Positions 27,273-36,507 of a stretch of DNA of 64,000 nucleotides are shown here, in pieces. The first letter of the stretch is position 1. Each line of letters opens with the position of its first letter. The DNA is taken from positions 62,001-126,000 of the forward strand of contig NZ_BJWG01000011.1 of assembly GCF_007990245.1 (NCBI RefSeq), read 5' to 3'. The position numbers and the translations under genes are program-made. This DNA comes from Cellulomonas composti. GTDB taxonomy: Bacteria; Actinomycetota; Actinomycetes; Actinomycetales; Cellulomonadaceae. The notes under the pieces are model-generated. The model ran no database searches. It saw only the letters and a program-made list of their open reading frames with translations, and was not told the DNA's origin.

Positions 27273-28035
27273 TCGTGCGCGGGTCGGCGATCGCGACGAC
27301 CGTCTGCGCGGTCCCGGCGTCGAAGTCGTGCAGGACGACCGGGACGTACGGCCAGGCGACGAGCCGGTCGCCCGTCTCGGGGCCGTCCACCTCGCACGCC
27401 ACGAGGTGCAGCGGGCCATCCAGGCCCAGGCTCGACCCGGGCGTGAACGACGCGTAGCTCGGTTCGTCGTCGTCGGGCACGACGAACCCGACGACCGTGC
27501 CGTCGGCGCCGACCAGCGCATACGACCCGCCGGCGACCTCGACGGTGGTGTCGGTCGAGCTGCCGGCCGAGAGCACCATCGACAGGTCGTCGTCGGCCGC
27601 GAGCACGATGCCGTCGGCGTCGGGTCGGGTCTGGATCGTGACTCCGACCTCCTCGCCGCACCAGAAGATCCCCGCAGCCGGCCCGAGCGCGGCGGCACGT
27701 TCCTGCGGCGTCGCGTCGCTCAGGTCGTCGTCGACCGTCGGATCCGACGAGGCCGCGCGGGTGGGGGCCGGCGTCGGCGTGCGCGACGGCGGCGTGCTCG
27801 TCGTGCCCGGGGTGCCCGCGGGGAGCGAGGGCGAGCCCTCGCGCACCTGTGCGGCGCCGATGCCGAGGGCGCCGACCGCGCACGCCGCGGCCACGCCCGT
27901 GCCCGTCTGGCGGGCCACGCGACGGCGGCGCACGCGCGTCGTCACACGCTTCGCCGCGGTCTCGTCGAGGCCGTGGGCGCCGCGGGCGACGGTGTCGGCC
28001 AGGTCCGCCAGCAGGTCGTGAAGCTCGTCGTTCAT
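27259..28035 (-). CDS. single-pass membrane protein paired with an ECF sigma gene
   Basis: 258 residues from the ATG at 28035, which overlaps the sigma gene stop by 4 bp. About 40 basic cytoplasmic residues precede one hydrophobic segment (GTGVAAACAVGALGIGAA, about residues 43-60). A Thr/Pro/Ser linker (residues 70-100) leads to an external domain of 150 residues with two cysteines (FWCGEEVGV, LVACEVDG). No anti-sigma zinc motif is seen. The external domain is not recognised. By position it is the partner of the sigma factor, and resembles in layout the proteins at 5129, 32227 and 34673. Confidence 0.75.
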   Translation of the reverse strand: MNDELHDLLADLADTVARGAHGLDETAAKRVTTRVRRRRVARQTGTGVAAACAVGALGIGAAQVREGSPSLPAGTPGTTSTPPSRTPTPAPTRAASSDPTVDDDLSDATPQERAAALGPAAGIFWCGEEVGVTIQTRPDADGIVLAADDDLSMVLSAGSSTDTTVEVAGGSYALVGADGTVVGFVVPDDDEPSYASFTPGSSLGLDGPLHLVACEVDGPETGDRLVAWPYVPVVLHDFDAGTAQTVVAIADPRTITVP

Positions 28036-28592
28036 CGTGTCCTCCGCTCGATGAGGTCCAGCCGTTCGGGTGTGGGTGCGTCGCCGTCGGGAGATCCGAG
28101 CCGGGTGCGCAGGTTCGCGCGGCCGTCGGCCAGGTAGCGCTTGACCGTGCCGGTGCTCAGTGCGAGCAGGTCCGCGATCTCGTCGACCGGCAGGTCCTCG
28201 AGGTGGTGCAGCACCACGCACGTGCGTTCGCGCGGGGTGAGCTGCTGCAGCGCCTGCGCGAGCACGAGGCGATTGCCGACGAGCTCGTCGGGCGGCCCGT
28301 CCAGGCCGTGCGCGGGGCTCGACGCGGGCACCGCGGCCAGGTGCCGGATCGTCGCCCAGTGCCGCCGGCGACGGAACCCGTCGAGGTAGATGGTGTGCAT
28401 CGCGCGGCGCACGTACGCCTCCGCGGAGTCGATCTCGCGCGCCGCGCGCCGCCCGGCGAACACCTTCACGAGCGCGTCCTGCACGAGGTCCTCGGCCTCC
28501 CTCGTGTCGCCCGTCAGGAGGTAGGCGCGCCCGACGAGCGCGCGCCCGCGTTCGCGGACGAGCGTGTCGAGCACCTCCTGCCAGTCGTGCAC
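28032..28592 (-). CDS. ECF sigma factor, SigE-type
   Basis: 186 residues from the GTG at 28592 (GGAGA 5 bases upstream); the frame opens earlier at 28640. Region 2 is present as GDTREAEDLVQDALVKVFAG with EAYVRRAMHTIYLDGFRR, and region 4 as LPVDEIADLLALSTGTVKRYLADGRANL. ECF sigma factors direct RNA polymerase to stress or envelope promoters. The gene is joined to the membrane protein at 27259 by an ATGA overlap and lies after the Cthe_2159-like gene on the same strand, with a 150-bp gap. Confidence 0.93.
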   Translation of the reverse strand: MHDWQEVLDTLVRERGRALVGRAYLLTGDTREAEDLVQDALVKVFAGRRAAREIDSAEAYVRRAMHTIYLDGFRRRRHWATIRHLAAVPASSPAHGLDGPPDELVGNRLVLAQALQQLTPRERTCVVLHHLEDLPVDEIADLLALSTGTVKRYLADGRANLRTRLGSPDGDAPTPERLDLIERRTR

Positions 28593-28742
28593 CGTGTCTC
28601 CTCGCCTGTTCCTACCCCAGATGACGCACGGGGACCCCATCCGGTTGGGGTGTGGACGCCACCCGGGGGATCCGGGCCGCTGGAGCAGGCGCGCGATGCG
28701 GGCGGCCGGCGGGTCGACCTCAGGTCGGTCGCCGGTCGTCGG

Positions 28743-30677
28743 TCAGGTGTCGGAACCGGTGTCCTGGCCGGGCTGCTGTCCGTCCGCGGGGCGGCCGCCG
28801 CCGGGCCCGCCGTCACGACCACCGCCCATGCCGCCGCCGCCCATGCCCCCGCCGCCCATCCCGGCGGTGACCTCGCCGGCCGTGCCGGTGCCGGCCTGGG
28901 TGGTGCCCGCGGTGCCCCCGTGGCTCAGCGGGCCGGCGACGGTCTCGCCGGCGGTGCCGCCGAGGACGGCTGCGTACGCGTCACCGTCGACCACATCGGG
29001 CGAGGAGTAGACCACCGACGAGAAGGACTTGGTCGCGGTGAACGAGGCGAGCAGGTCGCCGTCGGAGGAGACGACCTGCACGACGTCGCCCGCCCCGCCC
29101 TGGGTCTGCAGCGTGATCCCGACGAACGACTGCGAGCCGCCCGACGGGGTCTGCGCCATCCCGGAGGACCCGACCGCGATCAGCTCACCGCCCGAGATCT
29201 CGAACGTGCCGTTGTAGTCGAGCGCGCCGTTGCCGTCGTTCGTCGGACCGGACACGACCACCGTGCCGCCGGTCATCGTCATCGACCCGTTGGAGTCGAG
29301 GCCGTCGCCCTCGGCGTCGACCACGAGCGTGCCGCCGGAGATCGTCACGGACACCGCCGCGTCGTTCCCCATCTCGCCGCCGCCCATGTCGCCGCCCGGA
29401 CCCTGCTGGGCCTGCGCGTCGGTCTCGGTCGTCGTGTCGTCCGTCGTGTCGTCCGTCGTCGCGTCCGCGGCCGAGCCGTTCACGCCGTCGTCGCTCGTGA
29501 CGAGCGTGGTGTCCCCGCCCGAGACCGTGATGGTCTGGGCCTCGAGCCCCTCGACCGCCTGCGTGACGTCGAGCGTCCCGCCGCTGATCTGCAGCGCGTA
29601 CTCGCCGTGCACCGCGTCGTCGCCCGCGGCCACCGTGAGAGCGCCGTCGGTGATCGAGACCGCGCCGTCGGAGTGGATCGCGTCGTCGGCCGCGTCGACC
29701 GAGAGCGTGCCGCCCCCGACGACGACGGCCACGTCTCCGACGAGCCCCTTCGGGGAGGCGTCCTCGGCGAGAGTCGCGCCGGCGCCGCCGCCGGTCTCGA
29801 TCGTGACCGTCCCGCCCGCGACCAGCGCATCCGTCGCGGCGGTGATGCCGTCGTCGCCGGCGGTCAGGGTCAGCGTGCCGTCGTTGACCAGCACGTAGCC
29901 GGTGGTCGCGTCGTCGTCGGCGTCGGACTTGATCGCGTCGCCCGCCGCGTCGACGGTGACGTCGCCGCCGTCGACCACGACGTAGTCCTTGCCCCGGATG
30001 CCGTCGTCCACCGAGGTCACCGTGATCGTGCCGGACTCGATCAGGAGGCCGTCCTTGGAGACGATCCCGTCGTTCCCGTTGCCCGCCACCGACAGGGCGC
30101 CCGCGCCGGTGATCGTGAGGTCCGCCGTGCTGAACAGCGCGCCGGAGGCCTCGTCGTCGTCGGCGTAGCTCGTCGTGTCCGCGAGCGTGCTGGTCGAGCC
30201 GTCGGCCAGCGAGACCGTGACCTCGTCGGCGTCGAGCACCTGCAGCGGGGAGGTGGTCGCGCTCGTGAGGTCGACGCCGTCGAGGATCAGCACGACCTTC
30301 TCGTCGGGCGCGTTCACCACGACCGAACCGTCGCTCAACGTGCCCGTCAGGCGGTAGACGCCGCCGGCGGTGATGGTCACGGTGTCGCCGTCGACGCTCA
30401 CGGCGTCCGACGAGGACGAGGACGCGCCGTCGGCGAGCGTGACGTCGACCGCGGCCGAGGCGTCGACCTCGTCGGCGGAGTGCGGCTCCTTGTTCGCCGC
30501 CATCGCGGACTCGACCGTCAGGTTCGCGTCGGTGGCGACCTCGACGGTCGACGAGGACGACGAGGTGCCGCTCGCGGACGTCGCGTCGTCGGTGGACGAG
30601 CCGGCCGCCGTGCAGCCGGCCAGGATCAGGGCGAGAGCAGCCGCCGGAACGGCGACCTTCCTCAGGTGGGTGCGCAT
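28743..30677 (-). CDS. Cthe_2159-like carbohydrate-binding lipoprotein
   Basis: 644 residues from the ATG at 30677. The signal peptide ends in a lipobox, LALILAGC. The mature part is Asp/Ser/Thr-rich and built from parallel beta-helix rungs with repeated motifs such as GDDGI, ADDAIHSDG, GNDGIVSKDG and VDDGIRGKD. This is the pattern of Cthe_2159, a polygalacturonate-binding beta-helix protein. The C-terminus is Gly/Met-rich (GMGGGGMGGGGMGGG). In many Gram-positive genomes the gene accompanies VTC-like and DUF4956 genes, as here. Its Asp-rich rungs probably bind calcium; the role in the cell envelope is not known. Confidence 0.82.
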   Translation of the reverse strand: MRTHLRKVAVPAAALALILAGCTAAGSSTDDATSASGTSSSSSTVEVATDANLTVESAMAANKEPHSADEVDASAAVDVTLADGASSSSSDAVSVDGDTVTITAGGVYRLTGTLSDGSVVVNAPDEKVVLILDGVDLTSATTSPLQVLDADEVTVSLADGSTSTLADTTSYADDDEASGALFSTADLTITGAGALSVAGNGNDGIVSKDGLLIESGTITVTSVDDGIRGKDYVVVDGGDVTVDAAGDAIKSDADDDATTGYVLVNDGTLTLTAGDDGITAATDALVAGGTVTIETGGGAGATLAEDASPKGLVGDVAVVVGGGTLSVDAADDAIHSDGAVSITDGALTVAAGDDAVHGEYALQISGGTLDVTQAVEGLEAQTITVSGGDTTLVTSDDGVNGSAADATTDDTTDDTTTETDAQAQQGPGGDMGGGEMGNDAAVSVTISGGTLVVDAEGDGLDSNGSMTMTGGTVVVSGPTNDGNGALDYNGTFEISGGELIAVGSSGMAQTPSGGSQSFVGITLQTQGGAGDVVQVVSSDGDLLASFTATKSFSSVVYSSPDVVDGDAYAAVLGGTAGETVAGPLSHGGTAGTTQAGTGTAGEVTAGMGGGGMGGGGMGGGRDGGPGGGRPADGQQPGQDTGSDT

Positions 30678-30700
30678 GGTGCGGTCCTTTCGTCGGGCGC

Positions 30701-31486
30701 TCAGGCGTACGCGCTCAGGCGGGCGGTGGGCTGGACGTGCCGGTCCAGCACGCGGCGCCACGGGGTCAGGGGGAGGTCGGGGTGCAGCACGGCCATGCCG
30801 GTGCCGTACTTGGAGATGCGGACGGGCCGGTGCCCGTGCCGCCACAGGAGACGGTCGGTGGCCGACGGCGTCGCGCCGGTCTTCGTCTCGATCACGACGA
30901 GGGGGCCCATCGCCCGCTGCTCGCCGGTCGCCATGTCGACCCACACCAGGTCGGTGTCGATCGTCGTGCGGGCGACGAGCCCGGGGCGACCGCCGTCGAC
31001 CAGCAGCGTGCTGCGCTGGTAGCGGGTCGCGAGCGTGGGCTGCAGCGCCGCGGGTGCCCGATGGGCGCCGAGCGCCTCGACCGTGAACTCGTGGGCCGCC
31101 GACGTCAGCTCGGCCGCGTCGCCGTCGTGCGCCTGCCGGGTCTTGACCGTCGCGCCGCGGGCGCCGCGCGTCTTGACCTCGACGAAGCAGTCGCCCGAGT
31201 CCGCGTAGGTGCGGGTGCGGACCTTGAACCGGCCGCGGCGGCGGTGCGCCGCCCCGAGGTAGCTCACGAGGTCGGGGGTGTCGAAGTAGACCGACTCGTA
31301 CTCGCTGGTGCGCCGGCCGGCGATCTCCAGGACGCGCGCGCCGACCGTGAGCGGGAGCGTGTCGAGCGCCGCCGTCGGGAGCACGTACTTGCGGTCCACC
31401 CGGGTCTGGAGCGCGGCGCCGGCCGCCTCGAGCTCGTCGAGATCGACCGTCGGCAGGGTCGCCAGCCGGTCCTTGAGCGCGGTCAC
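30701..31486 (-). CDS. VTC-domain (CYTH-like, polyphosphate polymerase type) protein
   Basis: 261 residues from a GTG with GGAGGTGA upstream; it overlaps the DUF4956 stop by 4 bp. ALQTRVDRKYVLPTAALDTL, YESVYFDTPDLVSYLGAAHRRRGRFKVRTRTYADSG and CFVEVKTRGARGATVKTR give the alternating basic and acidic strands of the VTC/triphosphate tunnel fold, with VVIETKTGA near the end. In yeast Vtc4 this fold makes polyphosphate; in bacteria such proteins usually sit beside DUF4956 membrane proteins. Whether this one makes polyphosphate is open. A separate ppk1 exists at 320-2551. Confidence 0.88.
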   Translation of the reverse strand: MTALKDRLATLPTVDLDELEAAGAALQTRVDRKYVLPTAALDTLPLTVGARVLEIAGRRTSEYESVYFDTPDLVSYLGAAHRRRGRFKVRTRTYADSGDCFVEVKTRGARGATVKTRQAHDGDAAELTSAAHEFTVEALGAHRAPAALQPTLATRYQRSTLLVDGGRPGLVARTTIDTDLVWVDMATGEQRAMGPLVVIETKTGATPSATDRLLWRHGHRPVRISKYGTGMAVLHPDLPLTPWRRVLDRHVQPTARLSAYA

Positions 31487-32100
31487 CGGGTCACCTCCGG
31501 CATGGCCGCGTGCGCCGTGCCCGACGAGGGTGCGCCGTCCGCCGTCGTCGTCGTCGGGATCCCGACGGAGTAGCGCACGTCGACCGTCGTCGTGTCGTTC
31601 ACGAGGTCGAGGCGCAGGATCGTCGCGGAGTGCACCTGACCGCCGAGCAGGCGCTCGAGGTGCGCGACGAGCGCGGTCTCGTCGGGGATGGCCCGGTCGA
31701 CCACGACGATCTGCTGGCGCAGCCGGGTGAGCAGTCGCGGGCTGTCGGCGACCGCGATGACCGCGACGATCGCGGCCATCAGGCCGACGCCGAGCCACAG
31801 CGACGTGGTGCCGAGCCCCCCGATCAGCCCGAGCGCGAGCGCCGCGAAGTAGTAGGCGACCTCGTGCTGCGAGAGCTCGGTGGACCGCAGCCGGATGATC
31901 GAGAGCACGCCGAACAGCCCGAGCCCGAGGCCCGCCGCGATCGTGCTCTGCGCGAGCGCCGCCGAGACGGCCAGCACACCGACGTTGACCGCCAGGAACG
32001 CCACGACGAGGTCGCGACGCCGGTGCCGGGGCAGGTACACGGCGAACGTGAGGACGACGATGGCGACGAGGTCCGCCAGGTAGAGGGCGTAGGGGGACAC
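31483..32100 (-). CDS. DUF4956 membrane protein
   Basis: 205 residues. Three to four membrane segments lie in the N-terminal half (LADLVAIVVLTFAVYL, LVVAFLAVNVGVLAVSAAL, GLGLGLFGVLSIIRL, YYFAALALGLIGGL, LWLGVGLMAAIVAVIAVA). FGVLSIIRLRSTELSQHEVAYYFAALALGLI is the DUF4956 signature. A soluble C-terminal domain follows. It is the first gene of the DUF4956-VTC-Cthe_2159 set and overlaps the VTC-like gene by 4 bp. It may be the membrane channel or anchor for the VTC-like enzyme, as yeast Vtc4 needs membrane helices; this is inference. Confidence 0.9.
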   Translation of the reverse strand: MSPYALYLADLVAIVVLTFAVYLPRHRRRDLVVAFLAVNVGVLAVSAALAQSTIAAGLGLGLFGVLSIIRLRSTELSQHEVAYYFAALALGLIGGLGTTSLWLGVGLMAAIVAVIAVADSPRLLTRLRQQIVVVDRAIPDETALVAHLERLLGGQVHSATILRLDLVNDTTTVDVRYSVGIPTTTTADGAPSSGTAHAAMPEVTR

Positions 32101-32226
32101 CGGGGCCTCCAGGGTCGGGAGCTGCTGACCTGACCTATTCAGGGCCTCCGACCTGGACGAACGCTGTGACCCGCCTGGATGCGCGGTCCGAGTCGTTCAC
32201 CGGGTGTTCACCTTGTGCCGGTGCGC

Positions 32227-33990
32227 TCAGTCGGTGATCACCAGCGAGATCGGACCGGTGACGGCGTAGAACTCGTCGGGGTAGCCGAAGTCGGCCCGCA
32301 GCCACAGCTCGTACTCCCCCGCGGGCAGCGGGAGCTGCGCATCCGGCTCGGCGAGCGTGCTCGCGCACCTCACGAGCTGGATCCCCGCGCCGACCGGATG
32401 CGCCGCCGTCTCACCGGCGTCGACGTCCACGGTCACCAGCGGGTCCTCCATCGCGAGCGTCCGGGCGACGATCTGGCCGTCCTTCGCGACGAACACCCAG
32501 GCGGAGCCGGAGTACCCGGACTCCACGTGCGCGCCCGAGCGGTTGCGGATGGCGACGTCGAGCGCCAGAAGCGTGCCCGTGGGAGTCGGGGCCGGGGGTG
32601 TCACGACGAGCTCGAGAGGCGCCTCGTCGACGCCCGCCGCGGCCAGCGCCTCCAGGTCGTCGCTGGTGCCGCACTGCCCGGTGGCGACGGTCGCACCCGG
32701 CGACGGTGTCTCGCTCGTCGGCGCGCCGACGAGCTCCGCCGGGAACGGCCCGACGACCAGCTCCTGCTGACCGACCGTCCCGTCCGCCAACCGATAGTTG
32801 GCGTGCTCGACCAGCCAGATCTCGACCTGTCCGGAGATCGGCTCGCCCGTCGCGCAGCTGGTCTTCGAGATCGGGAAGGACGACGTGGTCGACTCGCCGG
32901 GTTCGAGGTCCGTGCCCATGGCGTCGTACATCGCCCACATGTCGTCTATCACGACACCGTCCTGCGTCACGATCCCGCTGTTGTCGTTCGGGTAGTAGCT
33001 CAGGTTCTGGTCGCTCGTGTTGACGACGTGCCCTTGGGCGGCCATCGCCTGGCGTCCGTCGCCGACCGCGAACGGGTCGCCCGGCTCGAGCGCCAGCGGG
33101 CCCGGCTGAGGCGCCGCGACGCGTGCGCGCAGCTCCGCGTCGGAGTCGCCGCACGCGATCTCGCCGAGGGGCGTCGGCGCCGGTGACGCACCGCCGTCGT
33201 CGGGCACGACGACGGCCACCGGCTCGCTCGTGCCGCGCGCGGCCCACGTACCGCCGGAGTGGTACGTCCAGCCGGTGGTCTGCGTGACGACGAGGTCGTA
33301 CGAGCCGGGGGCGAGCGGTTCGCCGTCGCACGCGACGATGTCGACAGCGACGTCGGGCGAGCGCAGCGGGAACGGGTCGACGCCGAAGTCGGCGGCCATG
33401 GCGAGCGCGTCGTCCACGTCAGGCGCGCCCTCGCCCTCCTGCTGCGCGACGACGACCCCGTCACGCAGCAGCGCGACCGTCCAGCCGTACCGCCAGCCGA
33501 CCGGATCGCCCACCGGCTCGGTCGTCGCGCCGTCGTCGGTGCCGCCGTCGGCCGTGCTGCCGGCGGTGGGCTCGACCGGCGGTGGCACGGTCGCCACGCC
33601 CATCTCGACGACGGTCGTGAGCGTCCAGGTCCCGGCGGCGGAGGGAACGACCGAGGCCGGGTCCACGACCGGAGCGCGCGGCACGCTGCCGTCGGGCCCG
33701 ACCCCCGAGGCGTGGTCGTCGGCCCGCAGCTCCGCGACGGTCTGCCCGCACACGCCGACGCCCGAGGGCTCGACGACGTGCTCGGTACCCAGGCGCGGCA
33801 CCACGACGGCGCCGACCGCCACGACGGCCGCGAGCGTGCCCGCGGCGACCGTGACCCGGCCGGTGCGGCGGCGGCGGGCGCGCGTGCGGATCAGCTCGAC
33901 GGGGACCTCGTAGGCACGGGCCTCGGGCGAGGCCGCCGCGTCGTCGAGCGCGCTGGTCAGCGGGTGGCGCTCGTCGGGGTGGTGCGTCAT
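32227..33990 (-). CDS. single-pass membrane protein with external CGxxxxEL repeats, ECF partner
   Basis: 587 residues from the ATG at 33990, which overlaps the sigma gene stop by 4 bp. A basic N-terminus is followed by a hydrophobic segment (VTVAAGTLAAVVAVGAVVV, about residues 46-64). The long external region holds three related starts, VCGQTVAELRADD, ACGDSDAELRARV and QCGTSDDLEALAA, each opening a section with a beta-rich pattern ending in VVVTQT or YELWLRADFGYP. This suggests a repeated extracellular domain. It is paralogous to the protein at 34673. The function is unknown; sensing for the coupled sigma factor is possible. Confidence 0.75.
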   Translation of the reverse strand: MTHHPDERHPLTSALDDAAASPEARAYEVPVELIRTRARRRRTGRVTVAAGTLAAVVAVGAVVVPRLGTEHVVEPSGVGVCGQTVAELRADDHASGVGPDGSVPRAPVVDPASVVPSAAGTWTLTTVVEMGVATVPPPVEPTAGSTADGGTDDGATTEPVGDPVGWRYGWTVALLRDGVVVAQQEGEGAPDVDDALAMAADFGVDPFPLRSPDVAVDIVACDGEPLAPGSYDLVVTQTTGWTYHSGGTWAARGTSEPVAVVVPDDGGASPAPTPLGEIACGDSDAELRARVAAPQPGPLALEPGDPFAVGDGRQAMAAQGHVVNTSDQNLSYYPNDNSGIVTQDGVVIDDMWAMYDAMGTDLEPGESTTSSFPISKTSCATGEPISGQVEIWLVEHANYRLADGTVGQQELVVGPFPAELVGAPTSETPSPGATVATGQCGTSDDLEALAAAGVDEAPLELVVTPPAPTPTGTLLALDVAIRNRSGAHVESGYSGSAWVFVAKDGQIVARTLAMEDPLVTVDVDAGETAAHPVGAGIQLVRCASTLAEPDAQLPLPAGEYELWLRADFGYPDEFYAVTGPISLVITD

Positions 33991-34526
33991 GGTCGGGTCC
34001 TCCCGCCGGTGAGCGGCGCGGTCTCGTCGGTCCCGTCCGGGAGCGGGCCGAGCAGCGCCTCGAGCTTGTGACCGGCCGTCGACAGGTAGCGCTTCACGGT
34101 GCCGTCGGCCAGGCCCATGCGGGCCGCGACCTCCGGCACGGTGAGGTCCTCGCACCAGCGCAGCACCGCGGCGGCCCGCTCCTGCGGCGCGAGCGTCGCG
34201 AGCGCGGCCCGCACGTCGAGCGTGGCTCCGACGACGGGCCCGGGGTCGCGCGCAGGCTCGTCGGACGCGCCGACGAGGTGCCGCACCCGGGCCCAGCGGG
34301 CTCGTCGTCGAGCGCCGTCGAGGAAGACGGTGAGGATCGCGCGCCGGACGTACGCCTCCGCGTCGTCGGGCGTGAACCCCGCCCGGCGACGCGAGAACGT
34401 GCGCACCAGCGCCTCCTGCACGAGGTCCTCGGCGGCGTGCCGGTCCCCGCTGAGCAGGTAGGCATAGCCGAACAGCGCCCGCCCGCGCTCGCGGGCCAGC
34501 GTCGCCAGCAGATCCTCGTCCCCCAC
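33987..34526 (-). CDS. ECF sigma factor, SigE-type
   Basis: 179 residues from a GTG at 34526 (MGDEDLLATLARERG); the frame opens 15 codons earlier at 34571. Region 2 is DRHAAEDLVQEALVRTFSRR with DDAEAYVRRAILTVFLDGARRR; region 4 is LTVPEVAARMGLADGTVKRYLSTAGHKL. It is very similar in pattern to the genes at 35953 and 28032, so these are tandem paralogues. It overlaps the membrane protein at 32227 by 4 bp. Confidence 0.93.
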   Translation of the reverse strand: MGDEDLLATLARERGRALFGYAYLLSGDRHAAEDLVQEALVRTFSRRRAGFTPDDAEAYVRRAILTVFLDGARRRARWARVRHLVGASDEPARDPGPVVGATLDVRAALATLAPQERAAAVLRWCEDLTVPEVAARMGLADGTVKRYLSTAGHKLEALLGPLPDGTDETAPLTGGRTRP

Positions 34527-34672
34527 CGCTGCCCTTCCCCGATCCGGTCGAGGCGGCAACCGCCACCTCACCAGTCAAGACGCACACCGCGTCGGAACCG
34601 TTGTACCGGCCCGGCGGCGCGATCGTGCGAGGAATCGGCCACGATCCGTGGCCAGTCCTTCGCGCGATCGGA

Positions 34673-35956
34673 TCAGGGGGCCTCGGAGTGGGGGTGCGGG
34701 TGGGGCGCGGTGATCGTGAGCGGGTACGGCCCGGCGGCCGCGGTCCAGGTCGTGGTGCCGGGGGCCGCGGTGTCCGCGTCGGCCTGCGGTGTCAGCGGCA
34801 CGACGATCCAGTACTCGTACTCGCCCTCGTCGAGACCGGTGCGCGGGGCGTCGCCCGTGTCGCAGCGGCCCAGCTCGCTCGGCGCCTGGATCGTCTGCTC
34901 GCCGCCGGGCTCGAGGCCGATCGCCGTGGTCCCGTCGTCGGTGTGGTCGAGGCCGCCGACGATCGTGCCGTCCCGCGTGACGACGACCGTGGGCGTCCGC
35001 ACGTCGACCACCAGGCCGTCGGGAGAGTCGTTCGTCAGGGTGACCGGCAGGTCGAGCGTGTCGTCGGCGTCGCGGGTCGTCGTCGGGTCCTCGACCGAGA
35101 GCCGCACCGGGCTCGGGTTCTGCTGCGGGTCCGCCAGCGCGGCCAGCTCGTCGTCGTCGCCGCCGCACGCGAGGGAGGGCGCCGAGGGCGCGGCGGTCGG
35201 TACGTCGACGGCCGAGACGCTGATCCCGGCGCTGGTCGCCCGCGCGACCCAGCCGTTCGAGCCCGCGACGGTCCAGCCGAAGGTCGTCGAGGTCACCAGC
35301 TCGTAGCTGCCGACCGGCACCGCACCCTTCTCGGCGGTCGCGCACCAGACGAACTCGCCCTCGTACGTCGCCGTCATCGGGAACGGCTGCGGGACGGCGT
35401 CGACGGCGACGCGCTGCGCCGTCTCGAGCGGCATGTCCTCGTGGTCGTCGAGCACGGCGACCACCCGGTCGCCCTGCAGCAGCACGACCTGCGAGCCGAT
35501 CGTCCACCCCTCCGGCACCGTCGGCACCGAGGCCGCCAGTGCCTCCCCGACGGCCAGCCGCACCGTGACCACCCATGTGTTCCCCTGCGCGGACGCGGCA
35601 GCGTCGCTGGCGGTCGCCCCCACGACCCAGAGGTCCGTCCCCGACGCGGGGGTGTCCCCGGACGGCGCGATGCCGTCCCCGGCGCGAATCTCGTCGGAGG
35701 TCTGCCCGCAGGCCGCCGGGGCGCCGGGGTCGATGGTCGGGGTGGTGCCGCTCGCCGGGCCAGGCTCGGCGGACAGCCGGGGGACCGCGGTGGCGGTCGC
35801 GGCGACGACGAGAACTGCGGTGACGCTCACCGCGAGCATGCGGCCCGCGCGGTGCCGGTGGGTACGGCGCAGCACCACGTCGAGGTCCTCGAGCGGGCGG
35901 TTCAGGTCGTCCTCGTCGCCCAGCGCATGCAGGCGCGAGCGCAGGTCGTCGTTCAT
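34673..35956 (-). CDS. single-pass membrane protein, paralogue of 32227, ECF partner
   Basis: 427 residues from the ATG at 35956, which overlaps the sigma gene stop by 4 bp. One hydrophobic segment (RMLAVSVTAVLVVAATATAV, about residues 39-58) precedes an external region with two CGxxxDE starts (ACGQTSDEIRAGD and ACGGDDDELAALAD), against three in the protein at 32227. The segments VGSYELVTSTTFGWTVAGSN and EGEYEYWIVVPL have direct counterparts in 32227. It ends in a His/Pro tail. This is a duplicated ECF/membrane module that lost or gained one external repeat. Function unknown. Confidence 0.75.
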   Translation of the reverse strand: MNDDLRSRLHALGDEDDLNRPLEDLDVVLRRTHRHRAGRMLAVSVTAVLVVAATATAVPRLSAEPGPASGTTPTIDPGAPAACGQTSDEIRAGDGIAPSGDTPASGTDLWVVGATASDAAASAQGNTWVVTVRLAVGEALAASVPTVPEGWTIGSQVVLLQGDRVVAVLDDHEDMPLETAQRVAVDAVPQPFPMTATYEGEFVWCATAEKGAVPVGSYELVTSTTFGWTVAGSNGWVARATSAGISVSAVDVPTAAPSAPSLACGGDDDELAALADPQQNPSPVRLSVEDPTTTRDADDTLDLPVTLTNDSPDGLVVDVRTPTVVVTRDGTIVGGLDHTDDGTTAIGLEPGGEQTIQAPSELGRCDTGDAPRTGLDEGEYEYWIVVPLTPQADADTAAPGTTTWTAAAGPYPLTITAPHPHPHSEAP

Positions 35957-36507
35957 GCGTCCTCCTGGGCCGCGTGGGTGCGGGCGATCACCAGCACCTC
36001 GGGTGCGTCGTCGTCGGGCAGACCGAGCGGTCCGAGCACCACCTCCAGCCGGCGCAACGCGTCGTGCACGTAGCGCTTGGCGGTGCCCGTCGACACGTTC
36101 ATGCGTGCGGCGACCTCGGGCACGGTGAGGTCGTCGTAGTAGCGGAGCACCACCGCCGCGCGATGCTGCGGGCCGAGCACCCCGAGTGCCGCGCGCAGGT
36201 CCAGCCGCGTCTCCACGGACGGGATGGCCGGTGCCTCGTCGGGTACGGCGACCGCGTGCCGCAGTGCCGCGAAGCGGGCGCGCCGGCGGTGGTCGTCGAG
36301 GAACACCGTGAGGATCGCGCGGCGCACGTACGCCTCGGCGGCGTCGGGTTCGAAGCCGCGCCGGATCCGCCGGAACACCTTCACGAGCGCGTCCTGCACC
36401 AGGTCCTGGGCCGCGGCGTGGTCCCCGCTGAGCAGGTGTGCGTACGCCACCAGCGCCGGCCCGCGGGTGCGGACCAGCTCCGTGAGCACGTCGTCGGCTC
36501 GCGGCAC
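35953..36507 (-). CDS. ECF sigma factor, SigE-type
   Basis: 184 residues from a GTG with AAGGAGG about 5 bases upstream. Region 2 is DHAAAQDLVQDALVKVFRRI with DAAEAYVRRAILTVFLDDHRRR; region 4 is LTVPEVAARMNVSTGTAKRYVHDALRRL. Together with the partner at 34673 it forms the third intact ECF module. It is divergent from hppA, with a 301-bp upstream region. Confidence 0.93.
   Translation of the reverse strand: MPRADDVLTELVRTRGPALVAYAHLLSGDHAAAQDLVQDALVKVFRRIRRGFEPDAAEAYVRRAILTVFLDDHRRRARFAALRHAVAVPDEAPAIPSVETRLDLRAALGVLGPQHRAAVVLRYYDDLTVPEVAARMNVSTGTAKRYVHDALRRLEVVLGPLGLPDDDAPEVLVIARTHAAQEDA

Noticed and set aside
27849-31022. Long plus-strand frame opposite the ECF and Cthe_2159-like genes
   Set aside because: Composition is that of a reversed Asp/Ser-rich gene; no start signal or domain.
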